From Pseudodesulfovibrio sp. zrk46 (GTDB taxonomy: Bacteria; Desulfobacterota; Desulfovibrionia; Desulfovibrionales; Desulfovibrionaceae), in NCBI RefSeq assembly GCF_012516435.1, contig NZ_CP051216.1:684001-748000 (forward strand): a stretch of DNA of 64,000 bases. Direction: 5' to 3'. Position numbers and translations under genes: made by a program. Of the stretch, positions 1-6,991 are shown in pieces; position 1 is the first letter of the stretch, and every line of letters starts with the position of its first letter. The notes beneath the pieces were generated by a model that had not been told where the DNA came from, searched no databases, and saw only the letters and a list, made by a program, of their open reading frames with translations.

Positions 1-2
1 TG

Positions 3-110
3 CCCGACGACGAGAAGTATCGCCAGATTTCCTCCAAGGAGAACGAGATCGCCCTGCTGCAGGCAGGCCAGTATACCTTTGCCAAGGCCGGATTCACTCT
101 TTCCGTGTAA
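3..110 (+). CDS. C-terminal end of an unidentified protein (partial)
   Basis: The open frame entering from the left edge reads 35 residues and stops at TAA 108-110; the tail ends in AKAGFTLSV. Only the C terminus is visible, so no family can be assigned. The intrinsic terminator that follows 34 bases later supports this as the real end of a plus-strand transcription unit. Confidence 0.6.
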   Translation, partial: PDDEKYRQISSKENEIALLQAGQYTFAKAGFTLSV

Positions 111-143
111 GATCTGCCTCTCACTTCCCAACCACAGCCAACA

Positions 144-173
144 AGAAAGGCCTGCTTTTCAGCAGGCCTTTCT
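144..173 (+). terminator. Intrinsic terminator hairpin after the partial gene
   Basis: A perfect 13-bp stem (AGAAAGGCCTGCT with AGCAGGCCTTTCT) closes a TTTC loop. Runs of A before and T after make it usable from either side. It ends the plus-strand unit entering from the left edge. Confidence 0.75.
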
Positions 174-186
174 GGTTCTCAGATAC

Positions 187-223
187 AAAAAAACGGCTCT
201 AACCGCCACAGCCTCGGGAGCCG
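187..223 (-). terminator. Probable terminator overlapping the last codons of the HesB-like gene
   Basis: On the minus strand CGGCTC pairs with GAGCCG across an 18-nt loop and is followed by a run of seven T. The 5' arm lies in the last codons of the upstream gene. The stem is short, so this is weaker than the terminators of the two neighbouring paralogues. Confidence 0.45.
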
Positions 224-519
224 CCTTTGGGGTAGATGCCGCAATCGTCGACGATGGGTTTTTCGGAATTAATGGAAAAGCCGACGGGGGTCTTGTCTAT
301 ATATAAGTCGCCTGTACATTCGGCGAGGCGCTTATTTATGATGAAGGTGAAATCCTCACACGTGACTGCCTGATCGCCTGAACACTGGTCATCCAACGCC
401 AAAAGTAGTTGTCGGGTTTTAAGGTTCCCGTTGGCAAGGTGGATGCGGATAGGACGAACCTCTTTATCTCCGAAGAAAGAGGCCAATCCCTGCCTGGCAG
501 ACTCAGTCACGTTAATCAT
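199..519 (-). CDS. Diverged IscA/HesB-like protein lacking the first ligand Cys
   Basis: A 106-residue member of the HesB/IscA (Fe-S biogenesis) fold, third in a tandem set of three minus-strand paralogues. The N-terminal half aligns without gaps to the next copy (IRIHLANGNLKTR against IRIHLIDGGCSGM), which places Leu where the neighbour has Cys and the first copy has selenocysteine. The C-terminal tail keeps two Cys (DDCG, RGCGG) but lacks the neighbours' long Gly/Ser/Cys tail. Loss of the conserved ligand suggests it no longer binds a cluster in the usual way. It may be a structural or partner subunit, or a decaying duplicate; function is unknown. Confidence 0.75.
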   Translation of the reverse strand: MINVTESARQGLASFFGDKEVRPIRIHLANGNLKTRQLLLALDDQCSGDQAVTCEDFTFIINKRLAECTGDLYIDKTPVGFSINSEKPIVDDCGIYPKGGSRGCGG

Positions 520-662
520 ACAGACTCCTGAGGGATGAAATTTCTGGGACTATATAAAGGATTCGTCCACGAAAAACAACAGTCCTGTGAACAATTGCTC
601 CGAAAAGTGGAAAAGTACTATTATTAACTTAACTGTAACCCTACGAAACCCGCTCGCAACAA

Positions 663-694
663 CAAAAAAACGGCGTCTCCACAGGGAGACGCCG
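663..694 (-). terminator. Intrinsic terminator of the middle HesB-like gene
   Basis: CGGCGTCTCC / GGAGACGCCG stem with an ACAG loop; on the minus strand it is followed by seven T. It lies 23 bases past the stop codon. Confidence 0.85.
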
Positions 695-716
695 CGACTG
701 TTGATAGGGGCCTGAA

Positions 717-1055
717 TTAGCAGCCACAACCGCTGCTGGAGCAGCCGCCGGCAGAGCCGCAGGAACCGCTGGCGCAACCGCCACCGCCCACGGGGTTTTC
801 GGAATTTATCGTAAAACCGTATTCGCTCATATCAATGGAGAGTTTGCCCGTGGCTTCGGCAAGCTCCTTGTTGACGAGGAACTGGAAACCTTCCTGATCA
901 ATAGCGTGATCATCGTCACGTTTCTCGTCCAGAGCCAGAGACAGACGCATGCCGGAGCAACCGCCGTCGATGAGGTGAATGCGGATGGGGCTGGCAGTCT
1001 TGTCTTTGAAGTAATCGCTGAAAGCCTGGGCAGCGGGGGGAGTGACACTAATCAT
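717..1055 (-). CDS. IscA/HesB-family protein with Cys-rich tail
   Basis: A 112-residue HesB/IscA-family protein, middle member of three tandem paralogues. The first ligand Cys is in DGGCSGMRLSLALDE; the C terminus is a Gly/Ser-rich tail with seven Cys in GGCASGSCGS, GGCSSSG and CGC. A-type proteins bind or carry Fe-S clusters, and the repeated CxxxC spacing in the tail could hold a cluster or other metal. It has its own terminator at 663-694, and another terminator separates it from the gene upstream, so the three copies are probably separate transcripts. The ATG start follows a plain AAGGAG-like site. The family call is good; the exact role is unknown. Confidence 0.85.
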   Translation of the reverse strand: MISVTPPAAQAFSDYFKDKTASPIRIHLIDGGCSGMRLSLALDEKRDDDHAIDQEGFQFLVNKELAEATGKLSIDMSEYGFTINSENPVGGGGCASGSCGSAGGCSSSGCGC

Positions 1056-1121
1056 ACAAACTCCTTGTTTTTGAATTCCGTCGAGCGGAATGGTTGTCTA
1101 TTCAGGGAAGTGTATGAGGAC

Positions 1122-1154
1122 AAAAAAAAGCGGCGTCTCAAGTAGAGACGCCGC
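1122..1154 (-). terminator. Intrinsic terminator of the selenoprotein gene
   Basis: GCGGCGTCTC / GAGACGCCGC 10-bp stem with a 5-nt loop, followed on the minus strand by eight T. It nearly duplicates the stem sequence of the 663-694 terminator, consistent with duplication of gene plus terminator. Confidence 0.85.
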
Positions 1155-1177
1155 ATTTGGTGCCAGACTGGATCGTC

Positions 1178-1522
1178 TTAGCAGGAGCAACCGCTGCTGG
1201 AGCAGCCGCCGCTGTCGGTGCCGCAGGAGCCGCCGGAGCAGCCACCGCCACCGCCGACCGGTTTTTCGGATTCGACGACGAAACCATAGTAGGTCATGTC
1301 GATCTTTACCTTGCCGGTCTGGCCAAGAAGTTCCTTGTCAATGAGGAAGGTGAATCCACCGGCCTCAAACACTTCGTCTTTATCGTTAGGCTCATCCAGA
1401 GCCAGAGTCAGGCGAGGGCCTGCTCAGCCTCCGGCTGCGAGATAGACACGAACCGGAGAAGGTTCTTTGTCCTGGAAGTAGCCTTCAAGCTGCTTCTGTG
1501 CAGCTTCAGTCAGTTCAAACAT
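1178..1522 (-). CDS. HesB-like selenoprotein (in-frame UGA = selenocysteine)
   Basis: Read through the TGA at 1424-1426, the frame gives a 114-residue HesB/IscA-like protein. It starts at MFELTEAAQKQ (ATG 1520-1522, AGGAGG eight bases upstream) and ends in a Cys-rich tail like its neighbour's. The TGA is codon 33, in AAGG-U-AGPRLTLALDE, exactly where the paralogue at 717-1055 has Cys. Frame and homology continue on both sides, so this is not a frameshift. A stem-loop suited to bacterial SECIS function lies just downstream. HesB-like selenoproteins are an established family in anaerobic proteobacteria. Ordinary gene finders will split this gene or truncate it to the 64-residue downstream part. 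Confidence 0.9.
1389..1426 (-). promoter_or_regulatory. Candidate bacterial SECIS element following the UGA
   Basis: Twenty nucleotides after the UGA the mRNA forms GGCUC-UGGAU-GAGCC, a perfect 5-bp stem with a 5-nt loop whose second base is G. Distance and an early loop G match the known rules for SelB-binding bacterial SECIS elements. An alternative stem, CAGGC-CCUC-GCCUG, lies directly after the UGA and could form part of the lower structure. Confidence 0.75.
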
Positions 1523-1689
1523 TAAATTGCCTCCTATGAATGGTCGGGAATTGAAGAGGTAAGACCAATAGTAATGTTTGTCAAATCGAAAAACGCACAT
1601 TTCTTCCAGGAATGTTGACCCACCTTGGTTCATGGGATAATTCCAAGGTTTGCAAACTTGGCTACACGTGACCTGAGAGGCAATACATT

Positions 1690-2229
1690 ATGAAAGAATG
1701 CGGCACCATCCTGAATGACAAGGAAATGAGCCGGACCCTGGAAAGGCTGGCCGTTGAAGTGATCGAACGTCGCGGAGACAATGAGACTCTGGCGATCATC
1801 GGCATCCAGCGGCGCGGAGCAGACCTGGCCGAGCGGCTGAAGAAGCTGCTGGACGAACGTCTGGGCCGCAAGGTCCCCTTGGGCAAGCTGGACATCAACC
1901 TGTACCGGGACGACTGGACCACCAATCTGGAGCTTGCTCCCACCATCAACTGTTCCGAAATCGGGTTCGATATCGAAGGCGCATCCATCGTGCTGGTGGA
2001 CGACGTACTGTTCTCCGGCCGCACCATCCGTGCTGCCCTCGAAGCGATCCTCGACTACGGCCGCCCGCAGCGCGTCGAATTGCTGGTGATGGTTGACCGC
2101 GGCAACCGCGAGCTGCCCATTCAGGCCGACTACGTTGGCAAGAAGGTGTCCACCTCCGGCAAGCAGCATGTCAACGTGCTGGTCACCGAACGGGATCAGG
2201 AAGACCGCGTCTGCCTCGTTGAGGAGTAG
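1690..2229 (+). CDS. pyrR: PyrR bifunctional pyrimidine regulator / uracil phosphoribosyltransferase
   Basis: A 179-residue type I phosphoribosyltransferase of usual PyrR length. The PRPP-binding loop is VLVDDVLFSGRTIRAALEA, and the N-terminal EMSRTLERLAVEVIER helix and IGIQRRGADLAERL stretch are typical of PyrR. In Gram-positives PyrR binds pyr mRNA and also makes UMP from uracil; in this group the enzymatic or salvage role is the safer statement. No PyrR-binding anti-antiterminator is seen upstream. It starts a three-gene unit with six bases before the next gene. The start follows GAGAGGC. Confidence 0.9.
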   Translation: MKECGTILNDKEMSRTLERLAVEVIERRGDNETLAIIGIQRRGADLAERLKKLLDERLGRKVPLGKLDINLYRDDWTTNLELAPTINCSEIGFDIEGASIVLVDDVLFSGRTIRAALEAILDYGRPQRVELLVMVDRGNRELPIQADYVGKKVSTSGKQHVNVLVTERDQEDRVCLVEE

Positions 2230-2235
2230 TTTTAG

Positions 2236-2772
2236 ATGGCCTTTACTCCCATTCAGCCGGACCCGATCCCGCAGCCCTGCATCACCTTGGTGGGCATGGC
2301 CGCCGCCGGCAAATCCACTCTGGGCGAGATGCTCGCCGAGCGCCTCGACTGGGGCCAGCTCGACACCGACCGCTACATGGAGTCCTACTACGCCATGCCG
2401 TTGCAGACGATCATGGACACTTACGGGCTCCAAGAGTTCCTGCGCATCGAAGAGCATCTGGTCAGCGAGCTGAACCTGACCCGCACCGTCATCTCCACGG
2501 GCGGCAGCGTCATTTACAGCGACAAGGCCGTTACCCAGCTCAAGAGCCTCGGCAAGATGGTGCTCCTCGACATCGACGAGTCCACCTTTCTCGAACGAGT
2601 GGGCGACGCCGAGAACCGTGGCCTCGCCATTGCTCCGGGCAAGAGCCTGAGCGATCTTTACAATGAGCGGCAGCCGCTGTACCGTGCCGCGGCTGACATC
2701 GTTGTCCGCACCGACAAATCCACGCCGGAAGAATGCGTGGAACAGATCATCCAAGCCATAGACCTGATATGA
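2236..2772 (+). CDS. Shikimate-kinase-like P-loop kinase, possibly the homoserine kinase
   Basis: 178 residues with a P-loop (GMAAAGKSTL), the Asp of LDTDRYME, a STGGSV loop and a lid/adenine region ending ERQPLYRAAADIVV, all as in shikimate kinase. Two shikimate-contacting arginines look changed: the usual FR.RE helix reads FLRIEE and the RPLL motif reads RGLAIA. My recollection is that a Desulfovibrio vulgaris protein of this type was assigned as a homoserine kinase from mutant fitness data, which would fit these changes. The substrate is therefore uncertain. It overlaps the next gene by four bases (ATGA), implying coupled translation. Confidence 0.8.
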   Translation: MAFTPIQPDPIPQPCITLVGMAAAGKSTLGEMLAERLDWGQLDTDRYMESYYAMPLQTIMDTYGLQEFLRIEEHLVSELNLTRTVISTGGSVIYSDKAVTQLKSLGKMVLLDIDESTFLERVGDAENRGLAIAPGKSLSDLYNERQPLYRAAADIVVRTDKSTPEECVEQIIQAIDLI

Positions 2773-3383
2773 ACAAGCTGACTCCCAAGGCCGCTTTCCG
2801 CAAGCTGGCCGCCATATACGAAAAAATGGTCGCCCAGTACGGCGAAGCTGCCGAAGCCATCGGCATGACCTGCGACGGCTGCACCGACAACTGCTGCCTC
2901 TCCTTTTTCCAGCATCACACCTACATCGAGTGGGCGTACATGTGGGAAGGGCTCAACCAGCTCCCCGCCGATCAGCTGGAAGCCATCAAGGAAAAGGCCC
3001 AGCAGTACGTGGACGAAGCCCAGCAGGCACTGGCCCGCGGCGAGCGTCCCCACGTCATGTGCCCGCTCAACATCGATGAAAAGCAAGGCATCTGCGGTCT
3101 CTACAAGCACCGCCTGATGATCTGCCGCATGCACGGCGTCCCCAACATGCTGGTGAAGCCAAACGGCCAACAGATCCAGTTCCCGGGCTGCTACCGCTGT
3201 CAGGAACTCACCGAAGAGTATGAAAAGGACGGCAAGCTGGCCCCGGTGGTCAACCGCACCAACCTGTACAAGGATCTGGTCATGCTGGAGATGCAGTTCG
3301 TCGGCAAGAAGCTGCGCCAAATGCCCAAGGTCGACCACACGATTGCCGAGATGATCGTGTTGGGACCACCAAGGTTCAAGTAG
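2769..3383 (+). CDS. YkgJ-family cysteine-cluster protein
   Basis: 204 residues from the ATG that overlaps the previous stop. The N-terminal CDGCTDNCC and the later CPLN, GICGLY, ICRMHG and FPGCYRCQE segments give the spaced cysteines of the YkgJ family, annotated as zinc- or iron-chelating. The biochemical role of the family is poorly defined. An upstream in-frame ATG at 2733 lies inside the kinase gene and is unlikely to be used. It is the last gene of the pyrR unit; a terminator follows 25 bases after the stop. Confidence 0.8.
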   Translation: MNKLTPKAAFRKLAAIYEKMVAQYGEAAEAIGMTCDGCTDNCCLSFFQHHTYIEWAYMWEGLNQLPADQLEAIKEKAQQYVDEAQQALARGERPHVMCPLNIDEKQGICGLYKHRLMICRMHGVPNMLVKPNGQQIQFPGCYRCQELTEEYEKDGKLAPVVNRTNLYKDLVMLEMQFVGKKLRQMPKVDHTIAEMIVLGPPRFK

Positions 3384-3408
3384 TTTTTATAGAGAAGAGA
3401 TAAGGAAG

Positions 3409-3432
3409 GCCGCCCTTTTGGGCGGCTTTTTT
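3409..3432 (+). terminator. Intrinsic terminator of the pyrR unit
   Basis: GCCGCCC-TTTT-GGGCGGC followed by six T. Confidence 0.9.
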
Positions 3433-3485
3433 ATTTGGAAAGATGCGCGCTTTTCAAGCGCGAGAGCTGTCGCTTTGCTCCTCCA

Positions 3486-3705
3486 TGTCCTACGCGGACG
3501 GCGGTTCTTTCTTGGCTGAGCCGCCCCAAGAAAGAACCAAAGAAACGCGGCTTGAGTAGCTCAGCCGCCTCGTGATTTCTCGCCGAGAATCTGATCCCAA
3601 TAGAATGCCTTAGGCTGTACTGCGCGACTTGTCGCTGTGGAAAGAATGTCTTTGATCGGCGGCCTTCGATTGGGTCAGCTTCTAAGGCTCATTCTCAAGG
3701 GCTGA
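3486..3705 (+). repeat. Composite two-hairpin intergenic repeat, copy A
   Basis: First hairpin: GGTTCTTTCTTGG pairs with CCAAGAAAGAACC around CTGAGCCGCC (near 3503-3540). Second: CTGATCCCAATAGAATGCC (from 3591) pairs with GGCCTTCGATTGGGTCAG (to 3679) around a variable centre. The same two-part unit recurs at 39.9, 54.5, 56.5 (inverted) and 59.8 kb (inverted, second half missing). Together with the next two hairpins it fills most of the 3434-4056 gap; I see no gene there. Confidence 0.85.
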
Positions 3706-3779
3706 TGCAGGTCTTCGTAAGAGACAAAGCAACACACTATCGCCCACGCCAACCCCAAATAATCTCACCTAAAAGGGCC

Positions 3780-3798
3780 TTGGGTGCGCAGCACCCAA
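3780..3798 (+). repeat. Short perfect hairpin repeat TTGGGTGC-GCA-GCACCCAA
   Basis: An 8-bp perfect stem with a GCA loop. The same 19-mer and its flanks (AAGGGCC before, CACCG after) recur at 40275-40293, in both cases between the composite repeat and the 122-nt hairpin. Confidence 0.75.
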
Positions 3799-3855
3799 CA
3801 CCGACCTACCGCCCACAGTGCCTAACGGAGCACACTCCCCTCCCCGACCACACAA

Positions 3856-3977
3856 GGTTGGTGAGGGTGGTGCAGCTGTGCATTTTCTCGGGTGCCGGCT
3901 GGCCGGAGGCGTAGCCTAGCTACGGTGAGGACCAGACGGTGCACGAAAAATGCGCAGATGCGCCGCTATCGCCAACC
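3856..3977 (+). ncRNA. 122-nt conserved hairpin element, copy A (possible structured RNA)
   Basis: Nearly the whole 122 nt folds into one rod. The arm from 3856 pairs with the arm ending 3977 for about 31 bp with only two mismatches, both G opposite A. A second stem (CCGGCTGG with CCAGACGG) and an apical CGTAGC-CTA-GCTACG hairpin follow. Wobble pairs are T-G or G-T when read on the plus strand and would be A-C on the other, favouring plus-strand RNA. Two further copies differ by compensatory changes. Whether it is transcribed is not shown by sequence. Confidence 0.6.
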
Positions 3978-3984
3978 GCCCACT

Positions 3985-4055
3985 AAAGAGAAGCTCAAAA
4001 AAGAATAGGCCCGATGCATTCAGCACCGGGCCTATTCTTTTTTGAGCTTCTCTTT
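3985..4055 (-). terminator. Very long terminator-like hairpin after the small unknown gene
   Basis: A 33-bp stem with a single mismatch surrounds a short loop, with the run CTCAAAAAAGAATAGGCCCG on one arm. It starts two bases beyond the minus-strand stop codon and ends eight bases from the 122-nt hairpin. It should stop transcription in both directions. Confidence 0.8.
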
Positions 4056-4056
4056 G

Positions 4057-4254
4057 CTACGCGTCACCGAGATCTCCTGAAACAGCCTGGATGACTTCAC
4101 CCTTGGCGTTGTAGGTACCAGTTGATTCAACCTTAACTAACTGCCGGGCCATTTCTGGATTTTCCAAAACCTCACGTTGCAGGCGCACCTTGCGGATGGA
4201 CTTCATCTGATCCGCTGCGTTAAATGCCTTAACTTCGAAACCACCAACTTCCAT
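4057..4254 (-). CDS. Small protein of unknown function (65 aa)
   Basis: I chose the ATG at 4252-4254 (MEVGGFEVKAFNAADQ) because AAGGAGGT sits seven bases upstream; the longer frame upstream has no such site. The 65-residue product is charged, with no signal peptide, membrane segment or cysteine. The centre (SIRKVRLQREVLENPEMAR) is probably helical, and the tail VESTGTYNAKGEVIQAVSG looks like a short beta pair. I do not recognise the family. It is single-gene, with its own strong site and long terminator, so probably well expressed. Confidence 0.75.
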   Translation of the reverse strand: MEVGGFEVKAFNAADQMKSIRKVRLQREVLENPEMARQLVKVESTGTYNAKGEVIQAVSGDLGDA

Positions 4255-4410
4255 AATTCGTACCTCCTTCCATGGAGCTTTATAAGTAAGACTTATAGCT
4301 CTTATCGGAGAAAACGAGGATATCTTTAGGTTTCTTAAGGGACCGCGAGGCCTGCGGTCGCCAACAATGCGGACTTTCTGTATTTTATTCACGAAATATT
4401 TATCGAATAT

Positions 4411-4445
4411 GGGACAAACAGCACAGATTCAGAGCTGTTTGTCCC
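4411..4445 (-). terminator. Hairpin downstream of hemC
   Basis: GGGACAAACAGC pairs perfectly with GCTGTTTGTCCC (12 bp, 11-nt loop), 20 bases past the hemC stop, and is followed on the minus strand by AT-rich DNA without a clean T run. Confidence 0.6.
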
Positions 4446-4464
4446 GAATAAACGTTGATATCAG

Positions 4465-5397
4465 CTACTCGGACTCGCGAGCGTACACTTCTTCGAGAAT
4501 CTCTTTGCCGCCGGCTTCAAGAACCTGACCGGCGAGAATCATACCGATGTCCCATGCGTTGTCCACGTGGCCCTCGGCCATCTTGCGGATGGGACGGGAG
4601 CCGTCCACGTCGGCAACGAAACCGGTGAGACGAATCTGGTCGCCTTCAATCTCGGACCAGGCAGCGATGGGCACCTGACAACCGCCGTCCAGACCGGTGA
4701 GGAAGCCGCGCTCGGCGAGCACCTGGTACTTGGTGGGCTGGTGGTTCAGGAACTGGAGCATCTCCACAACTTCGGTGTTGTTCACGTTGTACTCGATGCC
4801 GAGTGCACCCTGTGCGACTGCGGGCAGAAAATTCGGGGGACCGAGCACTTCCATCTTGGGAGTGGTCATGCCCAGACGGTTCAGACCGGCAGTGGCGAGG
4901 ATGATGGCGTCGTACTCGCCATCCATGAGCTTGCGCACGCGGGTGTCGAGGTTGCCGCGCAGCCAGGTGATCTTGAGATCAGGACGCAGAGCGGCAAGCT
5001 GGGACTGACGTCGCAGGCTGGAAGTACCGACGAGGGCGCCTTCGGGCAGACCGTCGAGACCGTCATACTTGACGGACAGCAGGGTGTCAGTGGGTTCCTC
5101 GCGCTCGGGGATGATGCCGACTTCAAGGCCTTCGGGCAGTACAGTGGGCACGTCCTTCATGGAGTGGACAGCGAGGTGGGCGCGGCCATCGAGGAGTGCT
5201 TCTTCGATCTCTTTCACAAAGAGGCCCTTGCCGCCGACCTTGGCCAGGGGCACGTCCAGAATCTTGTCGCCCTTGGTCTTGATCTTGAGCAGTTCGACCT
5301 CCAGGCCGGAATGCTCGGCCTCAAGGCAGTCCTTGATGTGATTGGCCTGCCAGAGGGCCAGGGCGCTGCCACGGGTAGCGATGACGAGTTTCTTCAT
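4465..5397 (-). CDS. hemC: Porphobilinogen deaminase (hydroxymethylbilane synthase)
   Basis: 310 residues, normal length. The enzyme joins four porphobilinogens into hydroxymethylbilane for haem, sirohaem and cobalamin synthesis in the cytoplasm. Diagnostic segments are the start [65 protein letters not shown], and the cofactor-binding Cys in [12 protein letters not shown]. It matches the cobalamin genes elsewhere in the window. It stands 45 bases from the FmdB-type gene upstream on the same strand and may be cotranscribed with it. Confidence 0.97.
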   Translation of the reverse strand: MKKLVIATRGSALALWQANHIKDCLEAEHSGLEVELLKIKTKGDKILDVPLAKVGGKGLFVKEIEEALLDGRAHLAVHSMKDVPTVLPEGLEVGIIPEREEPTDTLLSVKYDGLDGLPEGALVGTSSLRRQSQLAALRPDLKITWLRGNLDTRVRKLMDGEYDAIILATAGLNRLGMTTPKMEVLGPPNFLPAVAQGALGIEYNVNNTEVVEMLQFLNHQPTKYQVLAERGFLTGLDGGCQVPIAAWSEIEGDQIRLTGFVADVDGSRPIRKMAEGHVDNAWDIGMILAGQVLEAGGKEILEEVYARESE

Positions 5398-5442
5398 GGT
5401 TTACCTTATAAATATTTGCTGCGGGGTGAAAAACGGGCCTGC

Positions 5443-5691
5443 CTAGCTGCCGCAACTGGAGCAATCGCCACCGGAACAACCGGCACAACCGCTGGATGCG
5501 GCCGGGGCCGGGGCTGCGGCTTCACCGCCCATGTCGGGCGCGCCACCGCCGATGCGGGAACGCACGGCGCTCATGAGTTTACCGGTGTCTTCCGAGCCAC
5601 ATTTGGGGCACGGGGGGCATTCGTCGCGGTCGAAAACGAGCTCTTCGAATTCTTCTCCGCATGCTTTGCAGTTATATTCAAATATCGGCAT
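5443..5691 (-). CDS. FmdB-type zinc-ribbon protein
   Basis: 82 residues from ATG 5689-5691 (GGAG seven bases upstream). MPIFEYNCKACGEEFEELV and CPPCPKCGSED give the two CxxC knuckles of the FmdB/CxxC_CXXC_SSSS family. After an Ala/Pro linker the C terminus carries CAGCSGGDCSSCGS, another Cys cluster. The family was named for a putative regulator of formylmethanofuran dehydrogenase, but its function is generally unknown. A longer upstream reading frame exists and has no good ribosome site. Confidence 0.85.
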   Translation of the reverse strand: MPIFEYNCKACGEEFEELVFDRDECPPCPKCGSEDTGKLMSAVRSRIGGGAPDMGGEAAAPAPAASSGCAGCSGGDCSSCGS

Positions 5692-5985
5692 GGTCTGCTC
5701 CGATGGGTTGTTGTTCGCCCTGCCGGTTTTAGCCCGGCAGACGGTCTCAATAGCGGAAAACCTGTACGGTGGCAACGCTCGGACGGGGTTTCCGCCAGAG
5801 GCGCTGGCCATAACTAATGCTTCGTCACCAAAAGTCCATAGTGGTTTTATAAAAGACCAATAGAAAGAGAGACGATAATGTTGTACTGCATTAATCCAGC
5901 GGTCAAGCACAGTCGGCCCGCATCAAGATGCTGTCCGACATATTTTTTTGAGGGGGAGGAGGAGTGCGCTTCTCCGAATAATCTT

Positions 5986-6984
5986 ATGGAAGATGCGCGA
6001 ATTAGAGGGGCGGATACCCGTGTGACGAAAAGTAGAGGATGCACCGGACTCGACAATCCAGACGAGCCGTTGAAGTGCGTCTTCTCCACTGTGTCCGAGA
6101 TCAAGGTCGGGACCGGTACCACAGCCAAAAAGCAGAAGAGCTGCCTGCTCTGGTATGTGAAGCAGCAGGACCTCGACGCTTTTGGCGTGCGCAAGATCAA
6201 TCCGCAGTTCGTCCCGGTGGGCGATGAGGAAATCATCGACCGCGAAACCCTCCTGGCCGACTACACACCTGAAGTGGAAATCCACAACACGCAGGTGGAA
6301 CCCGCCATGCAGGGACTCAGCAAGGCGCTGGCCACGGGCGACAAGCACCGCGAAAAAGGCGAATCCCTTTCCGCCGAGATGGAATACAACAAAGCGCTGG
6401 AAGTGGATGTGTCCAACGTCCGCGCCATCTTCGGCCTCGGGCTGGTGTATCTCGACAGAAACGACCGGGAAAAGAGCCGCGCCGTCCTCAAACAGCTCGT
6501 GGGCATGAAGGCCGCCTTTGACGTCAAGCACAAGCACCTGTTCAACGAATTCGGCATCAACCTGCGCAAGAACCAACTCTACGAAGAATCCATCCAGTAC
6601 TACACCCGTGCCGTGGAACTGACCAAGGACGACGAGAACCTCTTCTACAATCTGGCCCGGGTCTTCTACGAAAAAGCAGATTGGGAGAATTGTCTGGAAT
6701 TCCTCTCACGGACACTGACCATGGAGCCCTCACACGAGTATGCTCTGGCCATGTGCCGTTTTGTGGTGGCCCTGTCGGAAAGCGACAAGCTGCTGCAAAA
6801 GCATGGCAAGCCGCCAGTGCCCAAGGAACTCGCGGCAAAGGCCGCATGTCACATTTCAATGGACAACAACGAATCATTCGAGGCCGCAACCGTATCGGGC
6901 AAAAACGACTTCGGCATGGAAGAACTGGGGGTGGAGTTGCCGGTTCAAGGCTCGCCCATGGGTGAAACACCCGAGGAAGGATAG
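5986..6984 (+). CDS. TPR-repeat protein, paralogue 1 of 4
   Basis: About 332 residues. An N-terminal module starting KCVFSTVSEIKVGTGTT and including LLWYV is shared with the three following paralogues and is not a domain I recognise. TPR-like helices follow (AEMEYNKALEVDVSNVRAIF, LFNEFGINLRKNQLYEESIQ, ENLFYNLARVFYEKADWENC). No signal peptide is seen, so it is probably cytoplasmic and a protein-binding scaffold. The start is uncertain: ATG 5986 has no close ribosome site, GTG 6022 follows AGAGGGG, and the frame is open from 5878. Unlike the others it lacks a C-terminal GRARSG motif. Confidence 0.75.
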   Translation: MEDARIRGADTRVTKSRGCTGLDNPDEPLKCVFSTVSEIKVGTGTTAKKQKSCLLWYVKQQDLDAFGVRKINPQFVPVGDEEIIDRETLLADYTPEVEIHNTQVEPAMQGLSKALATGDKHREKGESLSAEMEYNKALEVDVSNVRAIFGLGLVYLDRNDREKSRAVLKQLVGMKAAFDVKHKHLFNEFGINLRKNQLYEESIQYYTRAVELTKDDENLFYNLARVFYEKADWENCLEFLSRTLTMEPSHEYALAMCRFVVALSESDKLLQKHGKPPVPKELAAKAACHISMDNNESFEAATVSGKNDFGMEELGVELPVQGSPMGETPEEG

Positions 6985-6991
6985 CGACCAG

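Noticed and set aside
1178-1372. Separate 64-residue gene starting at MFEAGGFTF
   Set aside because: No ribosome site and homology continues upstream through the in-frame TGA; it is the downstream half of the selenoprotein.
1424-1633. Frameshifted or broken HesB pseudogene
   Set aside because: The reading frame is the same on both sides of TGA, and Cys occupies the site in the paralogue, so recoding explains it without a mutation.
3856-3977. attC-like integron site
   Set aside because: The outer bases pair as GTTGG...CCAAC in the reverse of the attC core order, and no cassette or integrase is present.
4567-5817. Long plus-strand frame opposite hemC and the FmdB gene
   Set aside because: It is the antisense shadow of two well-supported genes, a common effect of high third-position GC.
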